DNA of 43,243 bases from Flammeovirgaceae bacterium. Lineage in GTDB: Bacteria; Bacteroidota; Bacteroidia; Cytophagales; Cyclobacteriaceae. Numbering within the stretch: position 1 is the stretch's first letter; each line of letters starts with the position of its first letter. Position numbers and translations under genes: made by a program. The notes below the pieces were generated by a model, which was given only the letters and a program-made list of their open reading frames with translations, had not been told where the DNA came from and made no database searches. Shown here one piece after another: positions 24,301 to 31,911 of the stretch. The DNA lies in contig JAHEZH010000024.1 in assembly GCA_023251155.1 (NCBI GenBank), forward strand, positions 1 through 43,243, given 5' to 3'.

Positions 24301-26412
24301 ATGGAAAGTTTCAGAACAGAATTGGAAGACATTAACAATCCAATCGTAGCCCGCGACATCATTGAGCTGGAAAAGAAAATCCGCTTATTTCAGGAAGGAA
24401 AAATTGATACCGATAAGTTTCGCAGCATGCGCCTGGCACGAGGCATCTACGGCCAGCGGCAGCCGGGAGTACAAATGATTCGCATTAAACTTCCTTTGGG
24501 GCGCATCACCACCAAACAACTCCGGAGAATAGCTGACATCTCAGACGAATATGCAAGCAGCAACCTGCGCGCCACTACCCGTCAGGATATTCAAATTCAT
24601 TTTGTAAGCCTGGACAAAACACCGGAGCTGTGGGCCAAGCTGGAGAAAGATGAAATCACCCTTCGCGAAGCATGCGGGAATACCGTGCGAAACATAACCG
24701 CTTCCGCTATGGCGGGAATCGATCCTAAAGAACCCTTTGATGTGACTCCTTATGCACATGAAATGTTTCAGTACTTCCTGCGTAATCCAATCAGCCAGGA
24801 AATGGGACGTAAGTTCAAGATTGCGTTTTCATCGAGCGAAGAAGATACCGCTTATACCTTCATTCATGATCTGGGCTTTCTTCCCAAAATAAAAGATGGC
24901 AAGCGCGGATTTAAAGTAGTGATTGGCGGAGGGCTGGGAGCCAATCCCTACCTGGCCCAGGTGGCGTTTGAGTTTCTGGAGGAAGATCAGATCATGCCGT
25001 TCACCGAAAGTATCATTCGCGTGTTCGATCGCTTTGGTGAACGCAATCGCAGAATGAAAGCGCGTTTGAAATTTCTGGTCGATGAAATCGGATTGCCTGA
25101 ATTAATGCGTCTGGCTGAAGAAGAGCGCATCGCGTTAAAGCGAAAAGTGTATCAAGTCAATGAAGACAGTTTGCCTGACCCTGAGTTATCCGAATTTGAA
25201 TCAGAAGCAGAACCTGAATTCATTGACGAACACCGCTACCAGAGCTGGCATTCCACCAATATCGTAGAACAAAAGCAGGAAGATCTGTTTGGTGTGTACA
25301 TCAAACTTCCCCTGGGCAATCTCTCTTCGGATAAAGCAAGAAAGCTGGCCGATATCGTGGATAAGTATGCCGCGAATGAAATGCGTATTACTATCAATCA
25401 AGGATACCTCATTCGCCATGTACGGCCGCACGCACTTCGGCACTTATATGTAGCCCTGGACGAACTTGGCCTGGCCGAACCTGGCTTTGACAGCGTGGGC
25501 GATATCACTGCCTGCCCGGGAACCGACTCCTGTAACCTGGCCATCTCGGACAGTACTAACATTTCATTGGAGTTTGAGCGCGTTATCCGTGAGGAGTTTC
25601 CGGACCTGATTTATAATAATGACATCAAAATAAAAATCAGCGGTTGCCCTAACTCCTGCGGGCAACATGGCCTTGCCGGAATCGGTTTTCATGGAAGTAC
25701 CATTAAGGACAAACAAGGAAAAGTTTTACCAGCCCTGGTGGTGTTATTAGGTGGCGGAAAGTTGAAGAATGGGGAGGGCATTATTTCTGATAAACTCATT
25801 AAGCTGCCAAGCCGACGTGGCCCGGACGCCTTGCGTATTCTGCTTAGAGATTACGAAACCAATAGCATTGATGGAGAGTATTACCATAGCTACTTCACCC
25901 GCCAGGGAAGAAATCATTTTTACAATCTGTTGAAACCACTGGGTGATGTAACGAATACATTGACCACCGAATACATCGACTGGGGGCAGGAAGAGCGCTT
26001 CATCCTTCACACGGCAGTAGGTGAGTGTGCCGGGGTGATCATTGATCTGGTGGCTACGCTTTTCTATGAATCAGAAGAGAAGCTGGCGTTGGCAAAAGAA
26101 AATTTCAACAATAAACACTATGCCGATTCAATTTATCATAGCTACAGTGCCTTCATCAACACGGCAAAAGCATTGCTTCTGACTAAAGAGATCAAGCCCA
26201 GTACTCAGATCCAATTGCTGAATGATTTTCAGCAACACTTTGTAGACAGTGGTTTGTTTCCTTTTGAGGGTGACTTCAAAGAATTTGTATTGCGCATCAA
26301 CAAGAATCAACCCGGAGCTGATTTTGCCGCTCAATACATGAATGATTCCTCCAAGTTTTTAAGTGATATCGAAGCCTTCAGAGCAAAAGAAAACGAAGCC
26401 ATCGTAAAATGA
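24301..26412 (+). CDS. Siroheme-dependent sulfite/nitrite reductase fused to a C-terminal HEPN-like domain
   Basis: A 703-residue reductase, about 120-150 residues longer than usual. It has the duplicated ferredoxin-like and siroheme/[4Fe-4S] halves: PGVQMIRIKLPLGRI (about 55-69) and LFGVYIKLPLGNLS (about 329-342) are the paired substrate-side repeats; the cluster ligands are Cys405 and Cys411 (ACPGTDSCNLAIS) and Cys449 and Cys453 (GCPNSCGQHG). Residues about 575-695 form an all-helical region with YADSIYHSYSAFINTAKALLL, resembling HEPN domains. The enzyme reduces sulfite to sulfide (or nitrite to ammonia); the Cys-type attenuator upstream and the siroheme gene downstream favour sulfite assimilation. 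The next gene overlaps by 4 bases (ATGA), so translation is coupled. Confidence 0.9.
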   Translation: MESFRTELEDINNPIVARDIIELEKKIRLFQEGKIDTDKFRSMRLARGIYGQRQPGVQMIRIKLPLGRITTKQLRRIADISDEYASSNLRATTRQDIQIHFVSLDKTPELWAKLEKDEITLREACGNTVRNITASAMAGIDPKEPFDVTPYAHEMFQYFLRNPISQEMGRKFKIAFSSSEEDTAYTFIHDLGFLPKIKDGKRGFKVVIGGGLGANPYLAQVAFEFLEEDQIMPFTESIIRVFDRFGERNRRMKARLKFLVDEIGLPELMRLAEEERIALKRKVYQVNEDSLPDPELSEFESEAEPEFIDEHRYQSWHSTNIVEQKQEDLFGVYIKLPLGNLSSDKARKLADIVDKYAANEMRITINQGYLIRHVRPHALRHLYVALDELGLAEPGFDSVGDITACPGTDSCNLAISDSTNISLEFERVIREEFPDLIYNNDIKIKISGCPNSCGQHGLAGIGFHGSTIKDKQGKVLPALVVLLGGGKLKNGEGIISDKLIKLPSRRGPDALRILLRDYETNSIDGEYYHSYFTRQGRNHFYNLLKPLGDVTNTLTTEYIDWGQEERFILHTAVGECAGVIIDLVATLFYESEEKLALAKENFNNKHYADSIYHSYSAFINTAKALLLTKEIKPSTQIQLLNDFQQHFVDSGLFPFEGDFKEFVLRINKNQPGADFAAQYMNDSSKFLSDIEAFRAKENEAIVK

Positions 26413-27206
26413 TAACCTATACATCAGACCCGAAGCCACGGCTCACGCTGGTGGGTGCCGGCCCCGGTGATCCGGAATTGATTACCCTCAAAGCAATCAA
26501 TACACTTCGCAGTGCGAACATCGTGCTGTACGACGCATTGGTTGCTCCGGAGATTCTGAAGTTTATTCCGGATCGTATTCCATCCATTGAAGTGGGCAAG
26601 CGTGCCGGAAAGCATTCGTATTCACAGCAAGAGATCAATGAATTAATCGTGGAGAGTGCACTGGCTCATGGCCATGTGGTGCGCTTAAAAGGAGGAGATC
26701 CGTTTGTGTTTGGAAGAGCTACTGAAGAACTGGAAGTAGCACGACTGAACGGCATCCCTGCCGAGGTGATTCCTGGCATCAGCAGCTCGATTGCTGTACC
26801 GGCCAGCATTGGCATACCCGTAACCGCGCGTGGCGTAAGTGAAAGCTTTTGGGTAGTAACCGGCACCACACGCGAAGGTATTCTCTCTGCGGACATCGCA
26901 TTGGCGGCAAAGTCTACAGCCACTGTTGTTGTACTGATGGGGTTGAAGAAGATCCATGAAATCATGGCTCTTTTCGCAGCAGAAGGAAAAAGTGACACAC
27001 CGGTAGCCGTTATTCAAAACGGTACACTGGCCAATCAAAAATCCGTGGTGGGCACCGTGGAAAGTATGGTGAGGCAATTGACGGAAGAGATCATCGGCTC
27101 GCCTGCTGTCATCGTTATCGGGGAAGTGGTACGCTATACCGATCATTTCAAACTGGCCGAAACGTATGCCGGATGTTCACTATCAGCAGCCACCATGAAG
27201 CTTTAA
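26409..27206 (+). CDS. cobA: Uroporphyrinogen-III C-methyltransferase (SUMT)
   Basis: A 265-residue SAM-dependent methyltransferase that makes precorrin-2 from uroporphyrinogen III, the first committed step to siroheme. The tetrapyrrole methylase signatures are complete: LVGAGPGDPELITLKA (about residues 14-29), the VVRLKGGDPFVFGRATEEL block (about 90-108), and PGISSSIAVPASIGIPVTARGVS (about 122-144), with VTGTT and VLMGLKK further on. It is a stand-alone SUMT without the CysG dehydrogenase/ferrochelatase half, so the last siroheme steps must be supplied elsewhere. Its ATG overlaps the stop of the siroheme reductase by four bases, so enzyme and cofactor synthesis are made from one transcript and share the leader attenuator. 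Confidence 0.95.
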   Translation: MITYTSDPKPRLTLVGAGPGDPELITLKAINTLRSANIVLYDALVAPEILKFIPDRIPSIEVGKRAGKHSYSQQEINELIVESALAHGHVVRLKGGDPFVFGRATEELEVARLNGIPAEVIPGISSSIAVPASIGIPVTARGVSESFWVVTGTTREGILSADIALAAKSTATVVVLMGLKKIHEIMALFAAEGKSDTPVAVIQNGTLANQKSVVGTVESMVRQLTEEIIGSPAVIVIGEVVRYTDHFKLAETYAGCSLSAATMKL

Positions 27207-27260
27207 TTCAAAACCGTCCGAATTTTATTACATCCCACTTCAAAGGAAGTTTAAACATTT

Positions 27261-27268
27261 TACTTTTG
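27261..27268 (+). promoter_or_regulatory. Candidate -7 promoter element for the lipoprotein gene
   Basis: TACTTTTG matches TAnnTTTG exactly. It lies 40 bases before the GTG chosen as the start of the lipoprotein gene, which supports that start. No TTG is visible about 20 bases upstream, so the promoter is incomplete by consensus. Confidence 0.4.
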
Positions 27269-27307
27269 CACCTCGTATATGGTGCACTGGCTATAATTGT
27301 TACCGAA

Positions 27308-27913
27308 GTGAAAACAGGCGGAATCTTTCTTTTTAGTGTGTTGGGCTTGCTGCTTGCTTCCTGTATGAAGAAAGAGGAAGCCTCTGGTGCCAGTTTTACA
27401 CACGTGGATTCCCTCAACGAAACCTACCTGATGATGCAGGACTCCATGCTGCACACCTGGAATGTGATGATCAAAGACGAAAATGAAAAACTTCAGCACA
27501 TCAACCGGTTATTAAAAAAACTGGAAGACGATGATTTTTATGATCAGACGGAGGTGCACTCTCTTCAGGAACGCCTCAATCAGCTGGAGCGCATTCGTTT
27601 CAGTCAAAAATCGATGAGCAATTCACACGTAGTGGAAGAATACGATTTTGCGGCAACTACCCTGATCTCCGAAATCATTGCGCTGGTGGAATCCGATCCT
27701 GATTTCTTTAAAAACAAGGACCTGCAACAGCTTACCGATCTGATTAAACTGGCCGATCAGCGTGTATCTACATACCGTGAGGAATACGATGCCGTAGTGC
27801 TTCCCTTCAACGAGTTCTTAAAGAAAAACGGAGCCGATCTGAAAGAAATAGCACCTGACTGGACAGGCGAACTAAAACCTACTTTCTCCGAGCAGGAAGA
27901 AGAACAGCCGTAG
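27308..27913 (+). CDS. Predicted lipoprotein with helical, coiled-coil-prone mature region
   Basis: A 201-residue protein. The frame is open from ATG 27173, but that start lies within the SUMT gene and would put a long tail before the signal sequence. GTG at 27308 instead gives a compact lipoprotein signal (basic residue, GGIFLFSVLGLLL, lipobox LASC with Cys18) and fits a -7 element 40 bases upstream. The mature part is rich in Glu, Lys, Leu and Gln with heptad-like stretches (about 45-100: DSMLHTWNVM, ENEKLQHINRLLKKLEDD, VHSLQERLNQLERIRF) and later DLIKLADQRVSTYREEYD, so it is probably a helical bundle or coiled coil in the periplasm. Family not recognised. trmN6-like gene follows after 36 bases. 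Confidence 0.7.
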   Translation: MKTGGIFLFSVLGLLLASCMKKEEASGASFTHVDSLNETYLMMQDSMLHTWNVMIKDENEKLQHINRLLKKLEDDDFYDQTEVHSLQERLNQLERIRFSQKSMSNSHVVEEYDFAATTLISEIIALVESDPDFFKNKDLQQLTDLIKLADQRVSTYREEYDAVVLPFNEFLKKNGADLKEIAPDWTGELKPTFSEQEEEQP

Positions 27914-27949
27914 CAGGTCCGCCCAAATCTATTTTGTTTCTTTGCGCAG

Positions 27950-28651
27950 GTGAGCAAGCCGTTTCAATTCAAACAATTCAGCTTACGCGATGATCAGTGC
28001 GCCATGAAAATAGGCACTGACGGAGTTCTTTTAGGAGCCTGGGTCAATGTCGATCATGCAAAAACGGTTCTTGATATTGGTGCTGGTTCGGGGCTAATTG
28101 CCCTGATGATTGCCCAGCGGAGCAAAGTGGCTGAACAAATAATGGCCGTAGAGCTGGGAAAAGAGGATGCGCAGCAGGCAACCGAAAACGCTCTGGCTTC
28201 GCCCTGGCCCTCCAGGATCCAGGTACATCAGTCACGCATTCAGGATTTCCGTTCTGATCATTCCTTCCATTTGATTGTCAGTAATCCCCCCTTTTTTAAC
28301 AACAGCCTCCTGCCTCCCTCCGGCAAACGGAAAGCAGCCCGCCATACTGAAAGTCTTTCTTACCAGGACCTGTTAGCATCAGCCGAAAGGCTTATTACCA
28401 CTGGCGGCATTTTTGCAGTAGTGCTCCCCGCCAGGGAAGGTGCGCTTTTTATCAGTATGGCACAATTTCACGGGTTTTATCCCTCACGACAGTGTGCAGT
28501 GTACACGAGAGCAAGCAAGCCTCAGGAGCGATGGCTACTGGAATTTTCGAGACAGCCCAGCCCTGCTCACATTGAAAAACTGATACTTTTCACGGAGGGA
28601 AATGAAAGGTCGCCGGAGTATGAAAAATTAACAGAACTATTTTATCTTTAA
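27950..28651 (+). CDS. trmN6: tRNA1(Val) (adenine(37)-N6)-methyltransferase, TrmN6 type
   Basis: A 233-residue class I SAM-dependent methyltransferase acting on the exocyclic amine of adenine in tRNA. The family opening FKQFSLRDDQCAMKIGTDGVLLGAW (about residues 7-31) is the best evidence, with the SAM site LDIGAGSGLIAL (41-52) and the catalytic NPPF motif at 112-115 (VSNPPFFNNSL), typical of N6-adenine enzymes. C-terminal half has the ARHTESLSYQDLLASAERLI and KPQERWLLEF blocks of the YfiC/TrmN6 group. The start is GTG 27950. A TTTCTTTG sequence at 27937-27944, one base off the -7 consensus, would put the transcript start almost on the GTG. Confidence 0.9.
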   Translation: MSKPFQFKQFSLRDDQCAMKIGTDGVLLGAWVNVDHAKTVLDIGAGSGLIALMIAQRSKVAEQIMAVELGKEDAQQATENALASPWPSRIQVHQSRIQDFRSDHSFHLIVSNPPFFNNSLLPPSGKRKAARHTESLSYQDLLASAERLITTGGIFAVVLPAREGALFISMAQFHGFYPSRQCAVYTRASKPQERWLLEFSRQPSPAHIEKLILFTEGNERSPEYEKLTELFYL

Positions 28652-28721
28652 ACTCTATAGAGATTAAGGTCTTTCGATAATCAAATTTTAATCCTGATAA
28701 TCAATTCGTTACAAAAAAATC

Positions 28722-28743
28722 AATATATGTTTAAACATATATT
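28722..28743. promoter_or_regulatory. Perfect 22-bp palindrome upstream of yceI, candidate MarR operator
   Basis: The 22 bases are their own exact reverse complement, with the centre at 28732/28733 and core ATATGTTTAAACATAT. It lies 40 bases before the yceI ATG, in the promoter zone. MarR regulators bind such AT-rich palindromes as dimers, and a marR gene follows yceI, so self-regulation of this two-gene unit is a natural inference. Confidence 0.6.
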
Positions 28744-28782
28744 ATTAAAACTTCGTTACTTCGTACATCAATTAAAAAAACT

Positions 28783-29355
28783 ATGAAAAAACTCAATCTC
28801 CTATTTGCAGCCCTGTTATTAACTGGTGCTACATTCGCACAATCTACCTGGTCTGTGGATAAAGCCCACGCTAAACTAGGATTCACCGTTACTCACTTGC
28901 TGGTATCAGAAGTGGATGGCGCGTTCGACAAGTTCGATTCTAAAATCACTTCTTCCAAAGACGATTTTTCTGATGCTGTAATTGAATTGACTGCCGAAAC
29001 GGCTAGTGTGAACACGGCTAACGAAAATCGTGACAAGCACTTGAAAAGCCCTGACTTTTTCGATGTTGAAAAATTCCCAACGCTTACTTTCAAGAGTACT
29101 TCCGTTAAAAAAGTAGATGCTAAAAACTACAAAGTAACTGGCGATCTTACTTTCCACGGAGTAACTAAGTCGGTAACCCTTGATGCTACGTTGAATGGTA
29201 CTACCGTTCACCCTTACAACAAGAAGACCATTGCTGCTTTCCGTGTAGGAGGCGTGATCAAGCGTTCTGACTTTGCTTTCGGAGCCGGTACTCCTGCTGC
29301 CGTAGTTGGTGACGAAGTGACTTTGCTTGCTAAAGTAGAGTTTATCAAAAACTAA
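28783..29355 (+). CDS. YceI-family periplasmic protein
   Basis: A 190-residue exported lipocalin-like protein with signal peptide (MKKLNLLFAALLLTGATFAQ). The mature protein has the YceI hallmarks: STWSVDKAHAKLGFTVTHLLVSEVDGAFDKF at the N-terminus, ASVNTANENRDKHLKSPDFFDVEKFPTLTFKS in the middle, the VTGDLTFHGVTKSVTLDATL strand pair, and a final EVTLLAKVEF strand. Members form a long hydrophobic tunnel and bind isoprenoid or other lipids in the periplasm; some respond to acid or base stress. A 22-bp palindrome precedes it, and a terminator followed by a marR gene comes after. Confidence 0.95.
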   Translation: MKKLNLLFAALLLTGATFAQSTWSVDKAHAKLGFTVTHLLVSEVDGAFDKFDSKITSSKDDFSDAVIELTAETASVNTANENRDKHLKSPDFFDVEKFPTLTFKSTSVKKVDAKNYKVTGDLTFHGVTKSVTLDATLNGTTVHPYNKKTIAAFRVGGVIKRSDFAFGAGTPAAVVGDEVTLLAKVEFIKN

Positions 29356-29371
29356 GTTTATATTAGAAGAG

Positions 29372-29406
29372 GCAACAGGCAGCATTAACACTGCCTGTTG
29401 CTTTTT
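29372..29406 (+). terminator. Intrinsic terminator between yceI and marR
   Basis: GCAACAGGCAG (29372-29382) pairs perfectly over 11 bp with CTGCCTGTTGC (29391-29401), an eight-base loop, then TTTTTA. It ends only a few bases before the marR ATG at 29411, so marR is either read by partial read-through, giving less regulator than YceI, or from a promoter not seen here. Confidence 0.9.
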
Positions 29407-29410
29407 ATTT

Positions 29411-29860
29411 ATGAAAATTGAAGAAGAAATCAAGCAACCCAAATTCAGAAGCGACTATCAGAAAGTGGCTATTAATCTGATATTCACCGCTAACTGGCTT
29501 ATCAATAAGCAACAGGATTTCTTTAAACCTTACGGCATTACTGCCTCCCAATTCAACATCCTGCGTATTCTGCGCGGACAACACCCCAACAAAATCTCTG
29601 GTGTCGAAATTAAATCCAGGATGCTGGATAAAAATTCGGACATACCGCGATTACTAGACCGGCTTGTCAAAAAGAACCTGATCTTGAAAACAGTTTGCCC
29701 CAGCGATAAACGGGCGGCCGATGTCATCATTACAGAAACAGGGCTTTCCATTCTTTACCAGATTGATGAACTGCTCGATCAGATCGAGTCACGGCAGCTG
29801 AAGCTGACAAAAGAAGAAGCCACTCAATTGAGTGACTTACTTGACAAGTGTCGCGACTAA
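29411..29860 (+). CDS. MarR-family transcriptional regulator
   Basis: A 149-residue winged-helix regulator. The conserved core is present: FFKPYGITASQFNILRILRGQHPNKISGVEIKSRMLDKNSDIPRLLDRLVKKNLI (about residues 37-92), with the recognition helix in SDIPRLLDRLVKKN, and the wing SDKRAADVIITETGLSIL (about 96-114), whose DKR-x4-I-x-IT pattern is the MarR signature. MarR repressors are released by small phenolic or oxidant ligands. It lies directly after the yceI terminator; a 22-bp palindrome before yceI is the probable operator. It is convergent with the oligopeptidase gene, with 78 bases between stops and no terminator seen. Confidence 0.92.
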   Translation: MKIEEEIKQPKFRSDYQKVAINLIFTANWLINKQQDFFKPYGITASQFNILRILRGQHPNKISGVEIKSRMLDKNSDIPRLLDRLVKKNLILKTVCPSDKRAADVIITETGLSILYQIDELLDQIESRQLKLTKEEATQLSDLLDKCRD

Positions 29861-29938
29861 ACGCTGATCATTTCTACTGAGGCACCTCTCTAACATGTTC
29901 CCGCAAGATTAAAGCGGTTTCCAACGTCGAGTCGTGAT

Positions 29939-31660
29939 TTAAATGGCCGCCAATTCTCCTCGTACAAAATCCATCAGTTCCTTAATGTACGCTTTACTGA
30001 AATCAAATTTGATTCCTGCCGCCTGGTACGTTTCAGGTATTGTTTTGGTGTGACCTAATTTCAGCGCATTCATGTAGCCCTCCAGCCCTTTTCGATTATC
30101 CTTTTTGAAATTGCGCCATACGGCCACCGCTCCAAGCTGAGCCATACCGTATTCGATATAATAGAATGGCACCTCATACAAGTGAAGCTGTTTTTGCCAC
30201 AGGTAATTTTTGCCTTCTTCCAATCCCGACCAATCGGTAGTCGTATCGGCAAAGCGATCAAAGGTTTTAATCCAGTTCGTCTTGCGCTCCTCTAATGTGT
30301 GAGTGGGGTTTTCATAGAGCCAATGCTGAAACTTATCGATCGTGGCCACCCAGGGCAAAGTCTCAATCAAATCTTCGAGATGCTCGCGTTTGGCACGTCT
30401 CAATTGCTGTGGATCCGGAAAAAAGAGATCCCAATGATCCATCGATATCAATTCCATGGACATGGAAGCCAACTCCGCTACTTCCATAGGGGGTGATTTA
30501 AAATCGTTCAGCTCCAAATCTTTGGTGAGAAAATTATGTACCGCATGTCCACCCTCATGCATGATGGTGGTCATATCCCGCAAGGTGGAAGTGGCATTCA
30601 TAAAAATGAAGGGCACTCCTATTTCGGCTAACGGATAGTTATAACCACCCGGTGCTTTACCTATCCGTGATTCCAGATCGAGATGGCCCATCTCACGCAT
30701 GATGGAAAGACACTGACCTAAAAACGGATCAAGCCGGCGGAAACATTCAATTGATTTTTCGGTAAGGTCTTTGCCTCCATCAAATGCACTCAAGGCTTCT
30801 CTTCCTTCCGCATCCACTGCTTTATCCCACGGACGAAGGTCTTTTACTTTCAGTTGTGCCTTACGCTCCTTTGCCAGGTCGTTCAGTATAGGAACCACTT
30901 CCGACTGAATGGCATCATGAAAATCAAAACAGTCTTTCGGGGTATAATCAAAACGTCCGTAGGACTTAAACATGTAGTCGCGGAAGTTTTTGAAATCAGC
31001 ATTGATCGCTACCTGGTTGCGAAGTGCAATGAGTTTAGAAAAAAGCTGATCAAGCTGCTCTTTGTCGTTCAGTCTTCGCGTGGTAATTTTTTTATACACT
31101 TCCTCCCGCTTGGCACGGTCGGTGGACATCAGTAAAACACCTGCTTGCTGTAGTGTGAGTTCTTTCCCTTCGATTTCTACCGTCATGGCTCCGGAGAGCT
31201 GCGCATACTTTTGTGTCTCTGTATTGATCTCTGTATAGAGGGGTACGTTGGCCTCACGGAATATTTCCGTTTCCTTCTTCAGGTTACGAATCATCATATC
31301 ATATCCCGTTACCTTCTCCAGTTCTTTGAGATAAGGAGAAGCCAATGCTTTCTTATTCAGTTCATCGGATACGGGGGCAATATGGGGCTGAATATTTTGT
31401 ACAAAATCCATATAGGCTTCGCTGTATTCCTTGTTTTCGGTAAAGCACGTCATCCGGATATAGCGCCACCCCATATCTTCCGATATGATGGACTCCAGCT
31501 CACTGCGGTGATGCAACCATGTTTTAAGGTCGGTTAACGAAAGAAGATCACGGCTCAGCAATTCATCGAAGTACGGCTTCAAAGAATCCCATGAACCAAC
31601 TGTAAAATTTTCAGGAAGAAACGTGCGCACCGGGCGCTGTGGAATAACGATATCACTCAT
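29939..31660 (-). CDS. M3-family metallo-oligopeptidase (oligoendopeptidase F-like)
   Basis: A 573-residue cytoplasmic zinc peptidase that cuts short peptides. I use ATG 31660 (MSDIVIPQRPVRTFLP) rather than an in-frame start at 31696, whose extra residues are unlike the family. Zinc-site HEGGH falls at residues 368-372, in the context ATSTLRDMTTIMHEGGHAVHNFL; the third ligand is a Glu in the PPMEVAELASMSMEL stretch about 25 residues on. The order is an N-terminal helical PepF-type domain, then the M3 catalytic domain ending at about residue 560. There is no signal peptide. It is transcribed alone. The upstream 250-base gap is shared with the divergent antiporter gene. Confidence 0.93.
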   Translation of the reverse strand: MSDIVIPQRPVRTFLPENFTVGSWDSLKPYFDELLSRDLLSLTDLKTWLHHRSELESIISEDMGWRYIRMTCFTENKEYSEAYMDFVQNIQPHIAPVSDELNKKALASPYLKELEKVTGYDMMIRNLKKETEIFREANVPLYTEINTETQKYAQLSGAMTVEIEGKELTLQQAGVLLMSTDRAKREEVYKKITTRRLNDKEQLDQLFSKLIALRNQVAINADFKNFRDYMFKSYGRFDYTPKDCFDFHDAIQSEVVPILNDLAKERKAQLKVKDLRPWDKAVDAEGREALSAFDGGKDLTEKSIECFRRLDPFLGQCLSIMREMGHLDLESRIGKAPGGYNYPLAEIGVPFIFMNATSTLRDMTTIMHEGGHAVHNFLTKDLELNDFKSPPMEVAELASMSMELISMDHWDLFFPDPQQLRRAKREHLEDLIETLPWVATIDKFQHWLYENPTHTLEERKTNWIKTFDRFADTTTDWSGLEEGKNYLWQKQLHLYEVPFYYIEYGMAQLGAVAVWRNFKKDNRKGLEGYMNALKLGHTKTIPETYQAAGIKFDFSKAYIKELMDFVRGELAAI

Positions 31661-31834
31661 CACTTTATTCAATTTAATAACCTTAAAAATAATCAAAAAA
31701 CAGAGTCAGCCCTACAGGCCGTTTTACAAAAAGCATTAACCAAAGCGTAAGTTACTCTTCACGCTTACATTAGAATTTTATTAATTAATAAACGGAACCG
31801 TATTTTAAATCATCGCTCTTAGAGCCGATTTCGC

Positions 31835-31842
31835 TATTTTTG
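31835..31842 (+). promoter_or_regulatory. Candidate -7 promoter element for the antiporter gene
   Basis: TATTTTTG matches TAnnTTTG exactly and lies 70 bases before the antiporter ATG. The rest of the 250-base divergent gap (31661-31911) is AT-rich and shows no other gene or clear hairpin; no good TTG is seen at the expected -33 spacing. Confidence 0.4.
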
Positions 31843-31911
31843 GAGTCAATATTTAGTCAATACCCGGCACGTTGATGGTTATCAACTGATGTCTGAACTA
31901 TCCGGACACAC

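Noticed and set aside
26685-27146. Open frame of 153 codons on the minus strand
   Set aside because: Antisense to the SUMT gene, rich in His and Cys as expected from reversed codons; no motif.
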